Positions 26,585 to 36,700 of a stretch of DNA of 64,000 bases are shown here, piece by piece. The position numbers and the translations under genes were made by a program. Source of the DNA: Fibrobacter sp. UWT2 (GTDB taxonomy: Bacteria > Fibrobacterota > Fibrobacteria > Fibrobacterales > Fibrobacteraceae). The stretch spans positions 56,989 through 120,988 of the forward strand of contig NZ_FRBF01000010.1 of assembly GCF_900142545.1 (NCBI RefSeq). The letters are read 5' to 3'. Within the stretch, counting starts at the first letter, position 1. Each line of letters opens with the position of its first letter. The notes under the pieces were generated by a model. The model was not told where the DNA came from. It did not search any database and saw only the letters and a program-made list of their open reading frames with translations.

Positions 26585-26592
26585 TAAATATA
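26585..26592 (-). promoter_or_regulatory. Candidate -7 promoter box TATATTTA for the TIGR02147 operon
   Basis: TAnnTTTR box on the minus strand, 7 nt before the ATG at 26577; flanked by very AT-rich DNA to about 26700 in which I see nothing else. Confidence 0.5.
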
Positions 26593-26710
26593 CCGATTTA
26601 TTATGTGGGTGAGAGATGTGATTCTATACAAAAATTACGATTTTAATTCAAAATGTATAATTTTGCGTATAAAATCAAGAAACGGGAAATTTTTTATACG
26701 GGATGGGTAA

Positions 26711-26738
26711 AGAAAAACCACTAGCGAGGCTAGTGGTT
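26711..26738 (-). terminator. Rho-independent terminator after the Rpn-like gene
   Basis: Minus strand: AACCACTAGC, loop CTC, GCTAGTGGTT, then TTTCT. Stem of 10 bp. Confidence 0.85.
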
Positions 26739-26802
26739 CAAAAGATTTATGGTTTCAGAGCAAGAAACTCTTCTTCAATAGACTTGTTTTTTTTTGCGAT
26801 AA

Positions 26803-27795
26803 TTACAAAGCTTCGACTTCTGCTTGAGTAAGTCCTGACGCTGCGACAATTTTTTCAATGGGAACATCCATGGTTTTAAGTGCCCGAGCCATTTCGCGAG
26901 CCTTTTTTTGTTCGCCTTCAGCAAGGACAATTGCACGGGCGCGAACCCTTGCCAATGCCATACGGTCCAATTGCTCTTCCGTAAATACCATGTCGTCTGC
27001 CTGTTCCTTGAGTAGTTTGTCTGACGCTTTGTTTACCAGCAGCCTGTTGATTGCCTTTGCAATGACATCGTCATTGAAATCTGGGAGGTTTTCGGCCGAG
27101 CCCGCATGCTTGAGCAAGTAAAGCCAGCGGTCCTCATCATTTTTGAGGTCTTCAAAGGTCTTGGTGAACTTCGTCAGATCATACATAATATACTTAATCT
27201 TTTCGCTCAATGTCAAGCCTTTCTCGTTTCGTACCGCCCAGGTCCCACGAAAGTCGTTTTGTTTGCCCACAGGAAAGTCGCAAATCCAAATGGCGTACGT
27301 GGGTGGAATTTCATATCGATGAACTTCACGCTTGGCGCGTTCTTCGTCAGAAATGTCTACGGAAAGTTGGCCGAAATTAATCTGGTCCCATTCATATTTA
27401 CTTTGTAGTACAAAAGCGCTGTGCTGCAAAAGGACTCGATCCACAAAATAGTCCGGCCTAGCTTTCTGCATTTCGACATTAAAACAAAGTCCGTTTGAAG
27501 TTGTGGCACGGATGTCGAGTCTGAACTGCTTTACAGCGGGGAAGATGATGTTGATTTCGGTGTTCTTGATAACTACGGATTCAATCCTGTTTCTTTCATC
27601 TGTCTGAAAGACACCGTTCAAGAAACTGAGAAGGGTGTGTTCGTCGCTCAAGAAAGCCTTGAAACCTGCGTCGTAAAGTGGATTGATATACTTGTGTTTC
27701 TTGATTTCTTCGACAGTTTTCTCAACTAGAAATTCGTGGCTGAGATTCCTGTTGACCAAGTTTATCGGCAAAATGCCGTTGTTTTCAGAAGTCAT
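26803..27795 (-). CDS. Rpn family PD-(D/E)XK nuclease / putative transposase
   Basis: 330 residues. N-terminal nuclease domain: NPLYDAGFKAFLSD, RLDIRATTSNGLCFNVEMQK (the D...ExQ active-site pattern), and FVDRVLLQHSAFVLQSKY. The C-terminal half is helical and charged, ending in LTQAEVEAL, as in Rpn/PDDEXK_2 proteins. In E. coli, RpnA-like proteins promote RecA-independent recombination and cut DNA. I found no inverted repeats around it, so it does not look like a current insertion sequence. A single transcript with its own terminator. Confidence 0.85.
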   Translation of the reverse strand: MTSENNGILPINLVNRNLSHEFLVEKTVEEIKKHKYINPLYDAGFKAFLSDEHTLLSFLNGVFQTDERNRIESVVIKNTEINIIFPAVKQFRLDIRATTSNGLCFNVEMQKARPDYFVDRVLLQHSAFVLQSKYEWDQINFGQLSVDISDEERAKREVHRYEIPPTYAIWICDFPVGKQNDFRGTWAVRNEKGLTLSEKIKYIMYDLTKFTKTFEDLKNDEDRWLYLLKHAGSAENLPDFNDDVIAKAINRLLVNKASDKLLKEQADDMVFTEEQLDRMALARVRARAIVLAEGEQKKAREMARALKTMDVPIEKIVAASGLTQAEVEAL

Positions 27796-28110
27796 TTCTT
27801 TTCCAAAAGCCGGGTACGCCCCCGTTGGGCGAATAAGGACTGTCCCTATCTTTATATATACACGCTTTTTTCGAGCAGTTGAGGGTCGTTTTTGATGTAA
27901 AAAGATGTTTGCTATTGGGGATGGGTGGGTGGGGAATGCTAGAGCGGGAAAAGGGATTGATTCGTCGCTAGTCTCCGGTCTGCGACCGGCTAGCTCCTCA
28001 CCCTGGCGGGCCTCCCGCCCTTTAGGGCGTGAGTTCCTAAATAATTCGCACGCGCTTCGCGCAACTCATTATTTAGTCGGCCCCTCTTCTCGTCTCCGAG
28101 TCCCGTCACG
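27796..28110. other. Gene-free stretch with clustered hairpins and a partial tRNA-Gly copy
   Basis: No gene of plausible coding character. It contains a 17-bp copy of the tRNA-Gly 3' end (27940-27956), then three GC-rich hairpins: 27967-27994 (GCTAG/CTAGC around CCGGTC/GACCGG), a nested one near 27997-28034 (GGCGGG/CCCGCC inside CTCAC/GTGAG), and 28037-28076 (CTAAATAAT/ATTATTTAG around GCGC/GCGC). This looks like REP-like or decayed element DNA. Confidence 0.55.
27940..27956. repeat. 17-bp direct repeat, copy of the tRNA-Gly(GCC) 3' end
   Basis: TAGAGCGGGAAAAGGGA, identical to 28153-28169 which spans the acceptor and part of the T-arm of the tRNA gene. The two copies are 213 bp apart in the same orientation, as attachment-site remnants often are. 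Confidence 0.6.
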
Positions 28111-28116
28111 CGAATA

Positions 28117-28151
28117 AAAAAGAACGCCACCGTTAAGGTGGCGTTTCTTTT
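28117..28151 (-). terminator. Rho-independent terminator after tRNA-Gly(GCC)
   Basis: AACGCCACC, loop TTAAC, GGTGGCGTT, then TCTTTTTTA on the minus strand. The plus strand also has a T run, so it may work both ways. Confidence 0.9.
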
Positions 28152-28155
28152 TTAG

Positions 28156-28228
<73 letters not shown>

Positions 28229-28259
28229 GGGGTGACCCAATTATAGAATAATAAATTCA

Positions 28260-29434
28260 CTATGTCAAGGGCTTATGCAGAGAAAAAATCAAAATTCCGT
28301 TCTTTTTGCCCCTTAATTCGAAAAATCCGGCTTTTACGCTCAAAAAACCGTGGGGGAGGGGTAGTGGCAGGCGTATATAAAGGTCTTCGGAAATCAAGAA
28401 ATCCTGGCCGAGTTTGGAGCAGAGGGTTTGGATTCGGGAGGTGGTGTTCAGTACGTCGCCGTGGTAGGCCATTTCGCTGCCGAAGTTTCCGACTTCGGTG
28501 GAGATGACTTTCCCGCAGTGGGCGGCCGCCTTGAATGCGGGGACTACGCCGTAGCGTTTCTTGAACTTGTATGCAGTGCGTTCCAGGCATTCGGCAAAAT
28601 CGTAAAAGCAGTCGATGGGTCTGGCCTGTTTTCGGCAGTCGCTGATCTTCCAGGTCAGGAAGACTCCGATGCAGTGCGTTCCAGGCATTCGGCAAAATCG
28701 TAAAAGCAGTCGATGGGTCTGGCCTGTTTTCGGCAGTCGCTGATCTTCCAGGTCAGGAAGACTCCGTCGCCTGCAATCTGGTAAATTTCGCCGTGGTTTT
28801 CTTCGCAGCAGTTTGAAAGCAGACGGTAGTAGTCACGGATAAAGTTGCTGTACTTGACGTGTCCCAGTTCTTCGGCGATTTCGGTGGAATGCTTCATGTC
28901 GATAAACATGAATACCAGGTCTTCTTCTTTGGGATCCTGGTTTTTGCCGAGCAGGGTGTTGATGAAGACGCGGGTTCCGAATTTCTTGTGGACCGAACGG
29001 ATAAAGGTAATCAGGTGTCCGAGCATAAACAGCTCGAATATCAGAATGTGGGTCTTGGGCTGTTTAAAGACGTTCTGTACGTGCTGCAGGGCGGCTTCGT
29101 TAATCAGGCCTTCGCTGCGGTCGATATCCCAAATGAGAATGCAGAGAATGAGGTTTGCGCAGATGCTTGCCAAGAAAAACCAGGAACGGATAATGAGGGC
29201 CGCTGCAACGGGCCTTTTGTCCATTTCGTCTTGCAGAATCATCACGTCGTAAATGGCGTGAGAAAGGCCTGTGAGTAGGGACAACTGCAGCATGAATAGC
29301 ATCCGGGTCGAATCAAATCCGTTGCCGGAGCCGTAAGTCAAAAGGGCCGAGGCGCTCAAGGTAAAAGCAACCCAGGTCAAGATATAGAAAGCAATCGCTT
29401 TGCACTTACGCTGCGTTAATCGGGTAATGGCCAT
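28260..29434 (-). pseudogene. Class III adenylate/guanylate cyclase, frame broken by a 98-bp tandem duplication
   Basis: The first ORF (29434 down to 28655, 259 aa) has about five membrane segments (FYILTWVAFTLSASALLTYG, ILIFELFMLGHLITFIRSV) and the start of a class III cyclase domain (VFMFIDMKHSTEIAEELGH with metal Asp, QIAGDGVFLTWK with the second Asp), then leaves frame. The second ORF (28688 to 28260) repeats GVFLTWKISDCRKQARPIDC and continues with the rest of the domain (AAHCGKVISTEVGNFGSEMA, YHGDVLNTTSRIQTLCSKLG). Deleting one 98-bp copy restores a single frame of 359 codons including the stop (358 aa). As written the gene should give a truncated, inactive product. The same duplication could also be an assembly error. 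Confidence 0.85.
28571..28766. repeat. Exact 98-bp tandem duplication
   Basis: Copy 1 is 28571-28668 and copy 2 28669-28766, identical by eye, each starting ATGCAGTGCGTTCC and ending GACTCCG. 98 is not a multiple of 3, so the duplication shifts the cyclase frame. Confidence 0.95.
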
Positions 29435-29441
29435 AGCACCT

Positions 29442-29621
29442 TCAGTGGATAAATAGCGGCAACGCCCAAATCATGGCGATAATGATGATGTCTTTGTACG
29501 ATTCGTCCAAAAGAAGGGTCGATGCCAAAAAGAAGATGGTGGTAGATAACGTCAGGAAAATCAGGAGCGGGATCCGCTTCTTCAATTTTTTCTTGAAATT
29601 ATTTTTTTTCCTGGTATCCAT
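29442..29621 (-). CDS. Small membrane protein (59 aa) upstream of the cyclase
   Basis: ATG at 29621, TGA at 29442-29444. A basic N-terminus (MDTRKKNNFKKKLKKR) is followed by two hydrophobic stretches (IPLLIFLTLSTTIFFLAS and IIIIAMIWALPLFIH), so one or two membrane segments with the Lys-rich end inside. It ends 7 nt before the cyclase ATG, so the two are probably co-translated. No family recognised; it may be a cyclase partner or a leader. Confidence 0.6.
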   Translation of the reverse strand: MDTRKKNNFKKKLKKRIPLLIFLTLSTTIFFLASTLLLDESYKDIIIIAMIWALPLFIH

Positions 29622-29687
29622 ATCTATCTATATAATCTAAATTTTATAAAAAAGTTTTATTGTAATATTTTTATTCGTTTGTAAAAG

Positions 29688-30857
29688 ATGTTTTGTGTTT
29701 ACGTTCACATCCCTTTTTGCCGCCATATTTGCGATTATTGCGATTTTCGCGTAATGCCCTCGCAGTCGAGGCTTTTTGGCGAATACGCGGATTTGTTGTG
29801 TAAGCAAATTGTATGTTTTAAAAATAGGCATCCGGGGCTGCTTTCGACCGCGGAAACCCTTTATTTGGGCGGGGGGACGCCTTCGGAATTACCGCCGGAA
29901 TTTTTGGAGAAAATTTTGGGCTGCCTTCAGTCGGTAGGGGTGGATTCTTCGAAATTGAAAGAATTTTCCATGGAATTCAACCCGGAATCGACAAATAAGG
30001 CTACGCTGCAAAACGCATTGGATTTTGGCGTCAATCGCGTCAGTCTCGGCCTCCAGAGCTTCGATCCTGAAATTCTGAAGACCGTTGGCCGATCCCATTC
30101 GGTAGAAATGGGAGTGGCGGCCCTGGAACTTTTGACTTCTACGCCGAATTTGCAGGTAAATGCGGACTTGATGTTCGATTTGCCGGGGCAGACTGTTGAA
30201 GGTTTTTTGGCTGATGTGGACAGGCTTTCGGACTATCCGCTGAATCACGTGAGTTTTTACGGTTTGAACGTTTCTCCCCGCTCTAGACTCGGGCACCGGG
30301 TGGCTCGCGGGGAACTTGCGGTAAACGAGGACTTGTACGAAGCGATGTACATAGGGGGCGTAGAAATCCTGGAGGGCAAGGGACTCATGCGTTACGAGGT
30401 TTCGAACTTTGCCCGACCTGGTTTTGAAAGCGCCCACAACCAAAATTACTGGAATCGGGGCGAATATGCCGGTTTTGGACCAGGCGCCCACAGCTATTTG
30501 CGTGGAATTCGCTATTATGCTCCTGAAATTTACCCCCGTTGGCGGGAATATGTGCAGTCGGACTGCCCGGAATCCATGCTTTCTCTGGATAAGCTGGATA
30601 GGGAAGCTGCCATTATGGAGTTCCTGTGGCTTTCGCTACGTCAATCTAGAGGAATTTGTTCTGAAGACCTCAAAAAAATGGGAATTTCTTTGGATAAATC
30701 GGTGTGTGAACGCTGGATTTCGAAGGGCTTTCTAAAGCACGAAAATCTGTCAAATTTATTACAACGTAAATCTTGCTTGCGCCTTGAAGGACGCGGCTGG
30801 ATTTTTATGGACGACATCGTTACAGACCTTGCAAATACTTATTCCAACTTGGAATAA
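29688..30857 (+). CDS. hemW: HemW-like radical SAM protein (coproporphyrinogen III oxidase-like family)
   Basis: 389 residues. The radical SAM CxxxCxxC is at the N-terminus (VHIPFCRHICDYCDF), followed by LYLGGGTPSELPP, FSMEFNPESTN, NRVSLGLQSFDPEIL, and the C-terminal HemW helix-turn-helix region (EFLWLSLRQSRGI). HemW is a heme-binding chaperone rather than the oxidase itself; distinction from oxygen-independent HemN rests on the CxxxCxxC spacing without the extra HemN cysteine. Divergent from the small membrane protein gene. Confidence 0.9.
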   Translation: MFCVYVHIPFCRHICDYCDFRVMPSQSRLFGEYADLLCKQIVCFKNRHPGLLSTAETLYLGGGTPSELPPEFLEKILGCLQSVGVDSSKLKEFSMEFNPESTNKATLQNALDFGVNRVSLGLQSFDPEILKTVGRSHSVEMGVAALELLTSTPNLQVNADLMFDLPGQTVEGFLADVDRLSDYPLNHVSFYGLNVSPRSRLGHRVARGELAVNEDLYEAMYIGGVEILEGKGLMRYEVSNFARPGFESAHNQNYWNRGEYAGFGPGAHSYLRGIRYYAPEIYPRWREYVQSDCPESMLSLDKLDREAAIMEFLWLSLRQSRGICSEDLKKMGISLDKSVCERWISKGFLKHENLSNLLQRKSCLRLEGRGWIFMDDIVTDLANTYSNLE

Positions 30858-30929
30858 TCAAATTCGGAAATATCCTGCGATTCGTGTCACAACGTAAATT
30901 TTTGTTGTCCGTTTTCTGAAAAAAAATCA

Positions 30930-30937
30930 TATCTTTG
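30930..30937 (+). promoter_or_regulatory. Candidate promoter, box TATCTTTG
   Basis: Exact TAnnTTTG, with TTGTCC 19 nt upstream (30905-30910), close to the Bacteroidetes -33/-7 spacing. The start codon at 30996 is 58 nt downstream and has GAGG before it. Confidence 0.55.
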
Positions 30938-30995
30938 GAAAGGATAGTTTGCAAAGAAATGTTTGCAGAAATCGGTCGCTTTTATTGAGGTTGTA

Positions 30996-33710
30996 ATGCG
31001 TTTCCTTAAAGGTCATTTTCTTTCGGTTGCTTGGCTGTCGATGCTTTGTCTTTCGACAGGCTCTTTTGCTGATGACTTGATTCGTTGTGTAGACGAAAAG
31101 ACCTTGGAAACGCTGGAATCAGAAGATCCTTGCAAGTTCTACCGAATCAACGATGGCCGTACGGCTAGCCTCTGGGTTGTTCCTGAAGGTGAAGATCCTA
31201 AGGATAAATCCCTTGCCGTTCCAGGTGCCGAGTTTTTTGTGTATGCTCCGCAGGAACAGAAACTCGATTCCATAAAGCTCCGACTCAAATCCGATGATTC
31301 CGAAGTCAAGAACCTTACGGCGGTGACAGCGGCCGATGATGGCTTGGTAAAGATCGGTGTCTCGAGCCCTTATGGAGTGTACAACATTAACTTGGGTACA
31401 TCGGACGACGATGTGGCGACCCGTCCGATTGTAAGCATTGTCTATAACTTTTACGTGCCCCGCCTTAAGTACATCGTCAAAGGCGAAGAAGTGACCGACG
31501 TGTCCAAACTTCAGTACGAAGTGGGCGATACCATGCATGTCGATGTAGAGGCGATTATTCCGATGGGCCCCAAAAAAGGCCTCGTTGATTCCGGCCTTAC
31601 GAAGACGTTCTATTTTGCACCCTCTGGCGAAAGCGAAAACCTGAAGTTCCTGAGCGCAGGCGGACAAGACTTGAAGCTTTCTGATGAAACCATCCGCTTG
31701 GATATTATCGACGGCCGTGGCAAGTTCATGATCGTTGCGCCCAAGGCCATCACCGATGGTTCCGGCTTTAGCATGAACGCTTACAAGAACCCCAGGGACA
31801 CGACTGAGTTTATTTTGACGGAACCGTTCCCGGGAAAATACCAGTTTACAAACCCCGACATGCCGACTCTTGATAATGCCGCCATTTACGATCGCGATGG
31901 CGATGGCATTGGTGACAGCATTGCGACCTGGTTCGGCGGTAAGACCGATTCCATGTCGGTGGATTCGTTCTTCTACAGCTGGCCGGATGACAAGTCCTTC
32001 AAGGAATTCGCTGGCGATAAAACGCGCGATGGCGATGTGTATGGACTTCCCGGAGTGAAGGTTGAACTGCAGACCGATTCTGCAACGGGTGCGGTCAAGG
32101 CTTATGTGTGCTCGGTCGGTAACCGCTGCGACTGGTTGAAGACTTCTCTGGCCGACAGTATCGGTGCCGCTATTCAATCGGCGACGCTGCTCAAGGGCGG
32201 CGATGGAACGGATACCATGATTGTCCGCTTCAACAAGGAGATGGACCCGTCCTGGACGAGCGGTCTTGGCTTGCTGCTCAACAGCAATCCGATTGATGTG
32301 AATGCGATTTCCAAGAAGGGGAACCAGTGGGTGTTCACGGTGGAATCCGGTGTCGTGTCGGTTGGCGACATGCTCAAGATTTCGACGATCTGCTCCAGCA
32401 AGGATTGCCCCGATGGAATCCTCACGGCTGCCGACGGCGTTCCGACAAGTGCGAACAACCAGGAAGTGCCGGTGCAGAATGCGGGCCGTATCTACGTGGA
32501 CAACGACAAGAACGGCTTCTATGACCGCGACGGTGATGGCCGCATGGATTCCACCTCGCTTGGCTTTGAAACTCCCATTACCGAAGACGACCTCAAGAAG
32601 ATGGACATTGCCTTCTACTGGCTCGATAACGATGGCGAACTCGTTGCCATCAAGCCGAACCTTGCGGACCTTACGATTTCGTCTGACGGCACGCTGCTTG
32701 GCTTTGCACTTGATCCTGAAAAGTACGATGTCAAGAATATGCTGACAGGAATTGACAAGTCCTATTCGAAGGGTGGCAAGATTGAATATGGCTACGCCGT
32801 CGTCAAGAATACGATTACCGTCGAGGGCAAGAGCATCGAAGATCCGGATTCCTTGTACGGTATGAACGACTACATGGCTCCGGTGATTTCTTCCACGTTC
32901 CTGAATCCGGAATCGTTCCAGATGATGGAACCGGATAAGTTCAAGATTACCTTCTCCGAAGCCATGGACAAGAAGAACGTGAATCTCACGGATGATTGCC
33001 TCGCCTTCTATGTAGACGGGGAATGGGTTCACTACAGCTTGACTTCTGCAGAATGGAACGAAAAAGGTACCGAGCTTACGTTGTACATGGAAGCGGGTTT
33101 GGATCTCGCTACTCGCATGAACCCGGCGGACTCCGTACGCTTTGACAACTTTACTAGCGGTCTTGTGGACAAGAAGGGCAACAAGGTTTCTGAAAAGTCG
33201 CCGGCCGTCATGGTTGAAGGCGATCCCCGCGTCATTATGAAGACCAATTCCTTTGCAGACTTGAACAAGGCCGAAGAACTGAGCGACCGCGTAAAGCCTT
33301 TCACAATCGAACACGTGAAAGAAGCCAAGGAAGCGTCTGACCAGTCTTCTCTGGGCGTGCTCATGGATATCGGTTATTCTACCATTATGGCGAAGGATTC
33401 TACGGGTGACGTGGTGCCGAATATGGAAGATATCGGACTTCACTGGGAACTCTATGTGTACACCAACATCGGTAACTATGTGGGTGGCGCTTCGGGCAGC
33501 ATCGCTTGCGATGATCCGTTCTTTGACGGCAACTGCCTTGAAAATCCGGACAAGCTCTACGTTCGCTGGAACATGCGCGCCGACAATGGCCGCAAGGTGG
33601 GCGCCGGAATCTATCTCGCAAAATTCAGAGTAAAAGTTTACGGAGCTAAAGAAGACTTTAAGGTTGAAAGAATCTTTAGATGGGGCATTTCTGCAAAGAG
33701 ATCCAAGTAA
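30996..33710 (+). CDS. Large secreted surface protein with Ig-like and FlgD-like modules
   Basis: 904 residues from ATG 30996 (GAGG upstream; the earlier start at 30963 is in frame but spoils the signal peptide). Signal peptide cleaves near SFA-DD. Acidic Ca-binding-like repeats occur (DRDGDGIGDS, DNDKNGFYDRDGDGRMDS) and SbsA/bacterial Ig-like segments (FKITFSEAMDKKNVNL, MIVRFNKEMDPSWTS). The C-terminus (LYVRWNMRADNGRKVGAGIY) looks like a FlgD-type beta domain common in secreted FCB proteins. A paralogue of the C-terminal part is in the next gene, 23 bp later. Function unknown; adhesion or surface structure is a guess. Confidence 0.78.
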   Translation: MRFLKGHFLSVAWLSMLCLSTGSFADDLIRCVDEKTLETLESEDPCKFYRINDGRTASLWVVPEGEDPKDKSLAVPGAEFFVYAPQEQKLDSIKLRLKSDDSEVKNLTAVTAADDGLVKIGVSSPYGVYNINLGTSDDDVATRPIVSIVYNFYVPRLKYIVKGEEVTDVSKLQYEVGDTMHVDVEAIIPMGPKKGLVDSGLTKTFYFAPSGESENLKFLSAGGQDLKLSDETIRLDIIDGRGKFMIVAPKAITDGSGFSMNAYKNPRDTTEFILTEPFPGKYQFTNPDMPTLDNAAIYDRDGDGIGDSIATWFGGKTDSMSVDSFFYSWPDDKSFKEFAGDKTRDGDVYGLPGVKVELQTDSATGAVKAYVCSVGNRCDWLKTSLADSIGAAIQSATLLKGGDGTDTMIVRFNKEMDPSWTSGLGLLLNSNPIDVNAISKKGNQWVFTVESGVVSVGDMLKISTICSSKDCPDGILTAADGVPTSANNQEVPVQNAGRIYVDNDKNGFYDRDGDGRMDSTSLGFETPITEDDLKKMDIAFYWLDNDGELVAIKPNLADLTISSDGTLLGFALDPEKYDVKNMLTGIDKSYSKGGKIEYGYAVVKNTITVEGKSIEDPDSLYGMNDYMAPVISSTFLNPESFQMMEPDKFKITFSEAMDKKNVNLTDDCLAFYVDGEWVHYSLTSAEWNEKGTELTLYMEAGLDLATRMNPADSVRFDNFTSGLVDKKGNKVSEKSPAVMVEGDPRVIMKTNSFADLNKAEELSDRVKPFTIEHVKEAKEASDQSSLGVLMDIGYSTIMAKDSTGDVVPNMEDIGLHWELYVYTNIGNYVGGASGSIACDDPFFDGNCLENPDKLYVRWNMRADNGRKVGAGIYLAKFRVKVYGAKEDFKVERIFRWGISAKRSK

Positions 33711-33733
33711 AGGTTCTTTTAGAGGGTACGAAC

Positions 33734-36700
33734 ATGAGAAATACGATTAAATTCATACCGATGCTTTTGTTGTCTGCGGTGGCATGCTTTGCCGCGGACA
33801 TTGAAATTCCCGCCCCGGAAAACCCGGCGACGGGTATTTGGATTCAGCAGATTGGCGATATCGTGCCCCATGCTGCGACCAAGGCGACTCTGTACTATAC
33901 CAAGTTCAGAGAAAAAGATCGTGTTAAAAGTATTAGTTACCAGTACAATGGCGCTGGCTACCTGTTGATGAAACCTTCGGACCGAAAGACTTTGTGTACG
34001 ACAGATGATGGTATGCAGGGTGCCGACGGTATTGTTCACCACACCGATGGCGATTTGTTGGTGGCGGCTCAGGGTACGCCTATTCACAAGATTAGTAAGA
34101 CCGCCAAGGATAGTGGTCGCGTTTGCTTGGTCAGGACTGCTCAACCAACCCAGAGTACCAATGGTTTTTGGCATTTGATGATGGACCCGAAGGAACCTTG
34201 GCTGTGGGCTTCAGGCATTCCGGGACATTTGTATCGTTTCTCGACGGCTACGGATGCGGCGACATCGAATCTTTCCAATGGGTATTACGTGAAGTTAAGA
34301 CCGAATTTCGAAAGATCCGGTAACGACCAGTTGACGACTGTTATTTGGGATGGCGAAGGTCGAGCCTTCTTTACCTATTCGGACTACAAGGGCGGTGGTT
34401 GCGAAAAGTACGACTACGGTAAAAATGATTACGGCGAATGCACGGAATCTGAACGCAAAAAAGAAAACAAGAAAGCCTATTTCGGTGTGTTTACCGATAC
34501 GACCTGGGTAGATGTTACTAAGCAAAATCAAAAAGACGTAGGTGGAAAGGTTGGTGACAAGGTCATTCAATCTGTCGGAACCAAGATTTTGATCGATGGC
34601 TTGGAAGGTGCTCACGGTGGTACCTACGATACCTATTCCAAGACCATCTTCGTGTTCGGCGGTGCTCGCATTGTGCAGATTAGACCCCATGTCAACGGGA
34701 AGAATGTTACTGCCGAAGTCGTGGCGACGATTGACTTGCGTAAGTACTTCTTTGTGGAATCCTATGCGAACATGCCGGAACCGAGAACCTGGGATGGCGG
34801 CCCCGTGGGTTGGCGATTGGACCAGGGTACAACGGATGGCTACGGACATCTTTTTGTGGCGTCCAATACGGGTCACATGGTCTTTGTGGACTTTGCGGCG
34901 AATCCGGAAAAGCTAATTAACGATAACGTGTTGATCCATGTGCAGTACGTCGACAAGTATCTTGATGATTTGGCTCCTCTTTCGGGCGTGGGTGTGATTC
35001 GCGAAGGCGGTCATTCTGGAGGCGACGAAGAATTGTCTAGCAGCTCTCAGAGCAGCTCTTCGCTGGTGGAATATCATGAATCTTCCAGCAGTGCAAAGTC
35101 TAGCAGCAGCAATGGCAATGGTGGCAGCTCCAATAGCAATGGTAGTTCCAGCAGCGGAACCAGCATGAGTTCTGCCGGTAATGGCAACAGTTCCGGTGGT
35201 GATGCTTCTAGCTCCGGTAGCAATAGCGGAAGTTCTAACAGCAACGGTGGTAGCTCCAACAGCAATGGTGGCAGCTCCAATAGTAACGGCTCTAGCTCTG
35301 ATAGTAATGGCGGCAACAGTTCCGGTAACGAAAACGGTAGCAGCGGTAATGACGGCACCAGCAGCGCAGGCGATTCTAACATGAGTTCCGGCGGCAATGG
35401 CGGCCACTCCAGCAGCAACAGCAACGGAGGAAATTCTTCGAGTGGTGGAAATGGCAACGGCGAAGATGAAGGCGGCAAGTCTTCTTCGAGCAAGAACCAT
35501 GGTAGCGGCGAAGATGAAGGTGATTATTCCAGTTCTTCTAATAAGTACTACGGCGTTGAAGACGAAGATGATGACGATGACGATGGTCTCGACATGTATC
35601 CGACTATGGAACGCTTCGAAAAGGGCGACTCCATTGTCTCGAAGACGGTTGTGCTTGCTCCGACAGATCCGAATCCGGATGACCCGAATGTGGTTGTAAT
35701 CAACGGCAACAGCTACAAGTTGACCAATAGTCCGGTAAGCGATACCTTGGATTTGCATTACAATTCCGGCCTAGATTCCGCCAAGGTGGGCGACGTTGTC
35801 GCTATCACGTTGGATCCGGATAAGGTGAAGAAGTATTTTGGCGATCCGGATTCCTTGAAAATTGTGTCCAGGACAGATGTCCAGTTGATTGACCCTGCGA
35901 CGGGTGAAAAGACGGATTACCTCGAAGTGAATGCTGATGGTTCCGTTACTATCTTCGTGACTGCCGACAAGGTGGTACAGGGTGGTTCCATCAAGGTGTT
36001 CGGCGGTAATGAAATGGTCATTATCGATAACATCAACTTCTACGATCCAATCCCGGACACCTATATCGGTTACATCAAGGATACCGATGGCGACATGTCT
36101 TTGGATTATGTAGAAATCCTCTTGAAGGATTCGCTGCCCGAGAGCTACGTGTTGGATGGTGTCCAGCTTGTTATTGACGGCAAGGTTTATGATTGCGTGA
36201 ATCCTGAGCTGAATACGGCTCGTGACCGCATTTATGTGGATAAACTTTCTGAATACCTGGTGCTTCCGCCGGTTGGTGAATTCCCGAAGGATGCCAAGGC
36301 TCTGGTGTCTTATCGCGACAAGGCTGGTTCCGATGCGGCTTACGTGCGTGAATCCCCGATTGTGGAAGTGGGTAGCAATGTCATCAAGGATGCCTATGCA
36401 ATTCGCAGCGTAAACGGAATGGACTCCCTCTTCTTGCAGTACAATATCGACCTATTCCCGGTTGACGTCAGCATTCCTGAAATGATGGTGATGCTTAAGC
36501 AGGATGCGGAACGCTATGGATTCGATGTGGACCAGATCAAGAAGGTTTACATGCCGGCTAAGGATATCGTGATCTTTGTGGGCAAGAGCTTCAAGCTGAA
36601 GGGTGACTACAAGGATAGTGTGTCGCTGTATCCGGGTGCAACCTTCACGAACCTGCCTTACATTACTTCTGACGAATACGAACGCGAAGTGCCCGTCAAG

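Noticed and set aside
26803..27795. Active insertion sequence around the Rpn-like gene
   Set aside because: No inverted repeats or target duplications were seen at the ends, and the gene has its own terminator; the transposase name for this family is historical.
31119..33443. 774-codon open frame on the minus strand opposite the large surface protein
   Set aside because: It is the antisense shadow of a gene with a signal peptide and recognised modules; the translation is rich in His/Arg/Val with no domain I recognise and has no ribosome binding site.
35034..35520. Possible CRISPR-like or tandem repeat DNA in the Ser/Gly/Asn block
   Set aside because: The units are AGC/GGT/AAT codon runs in frame without constant spacers; it is a coding low-complexity linker.
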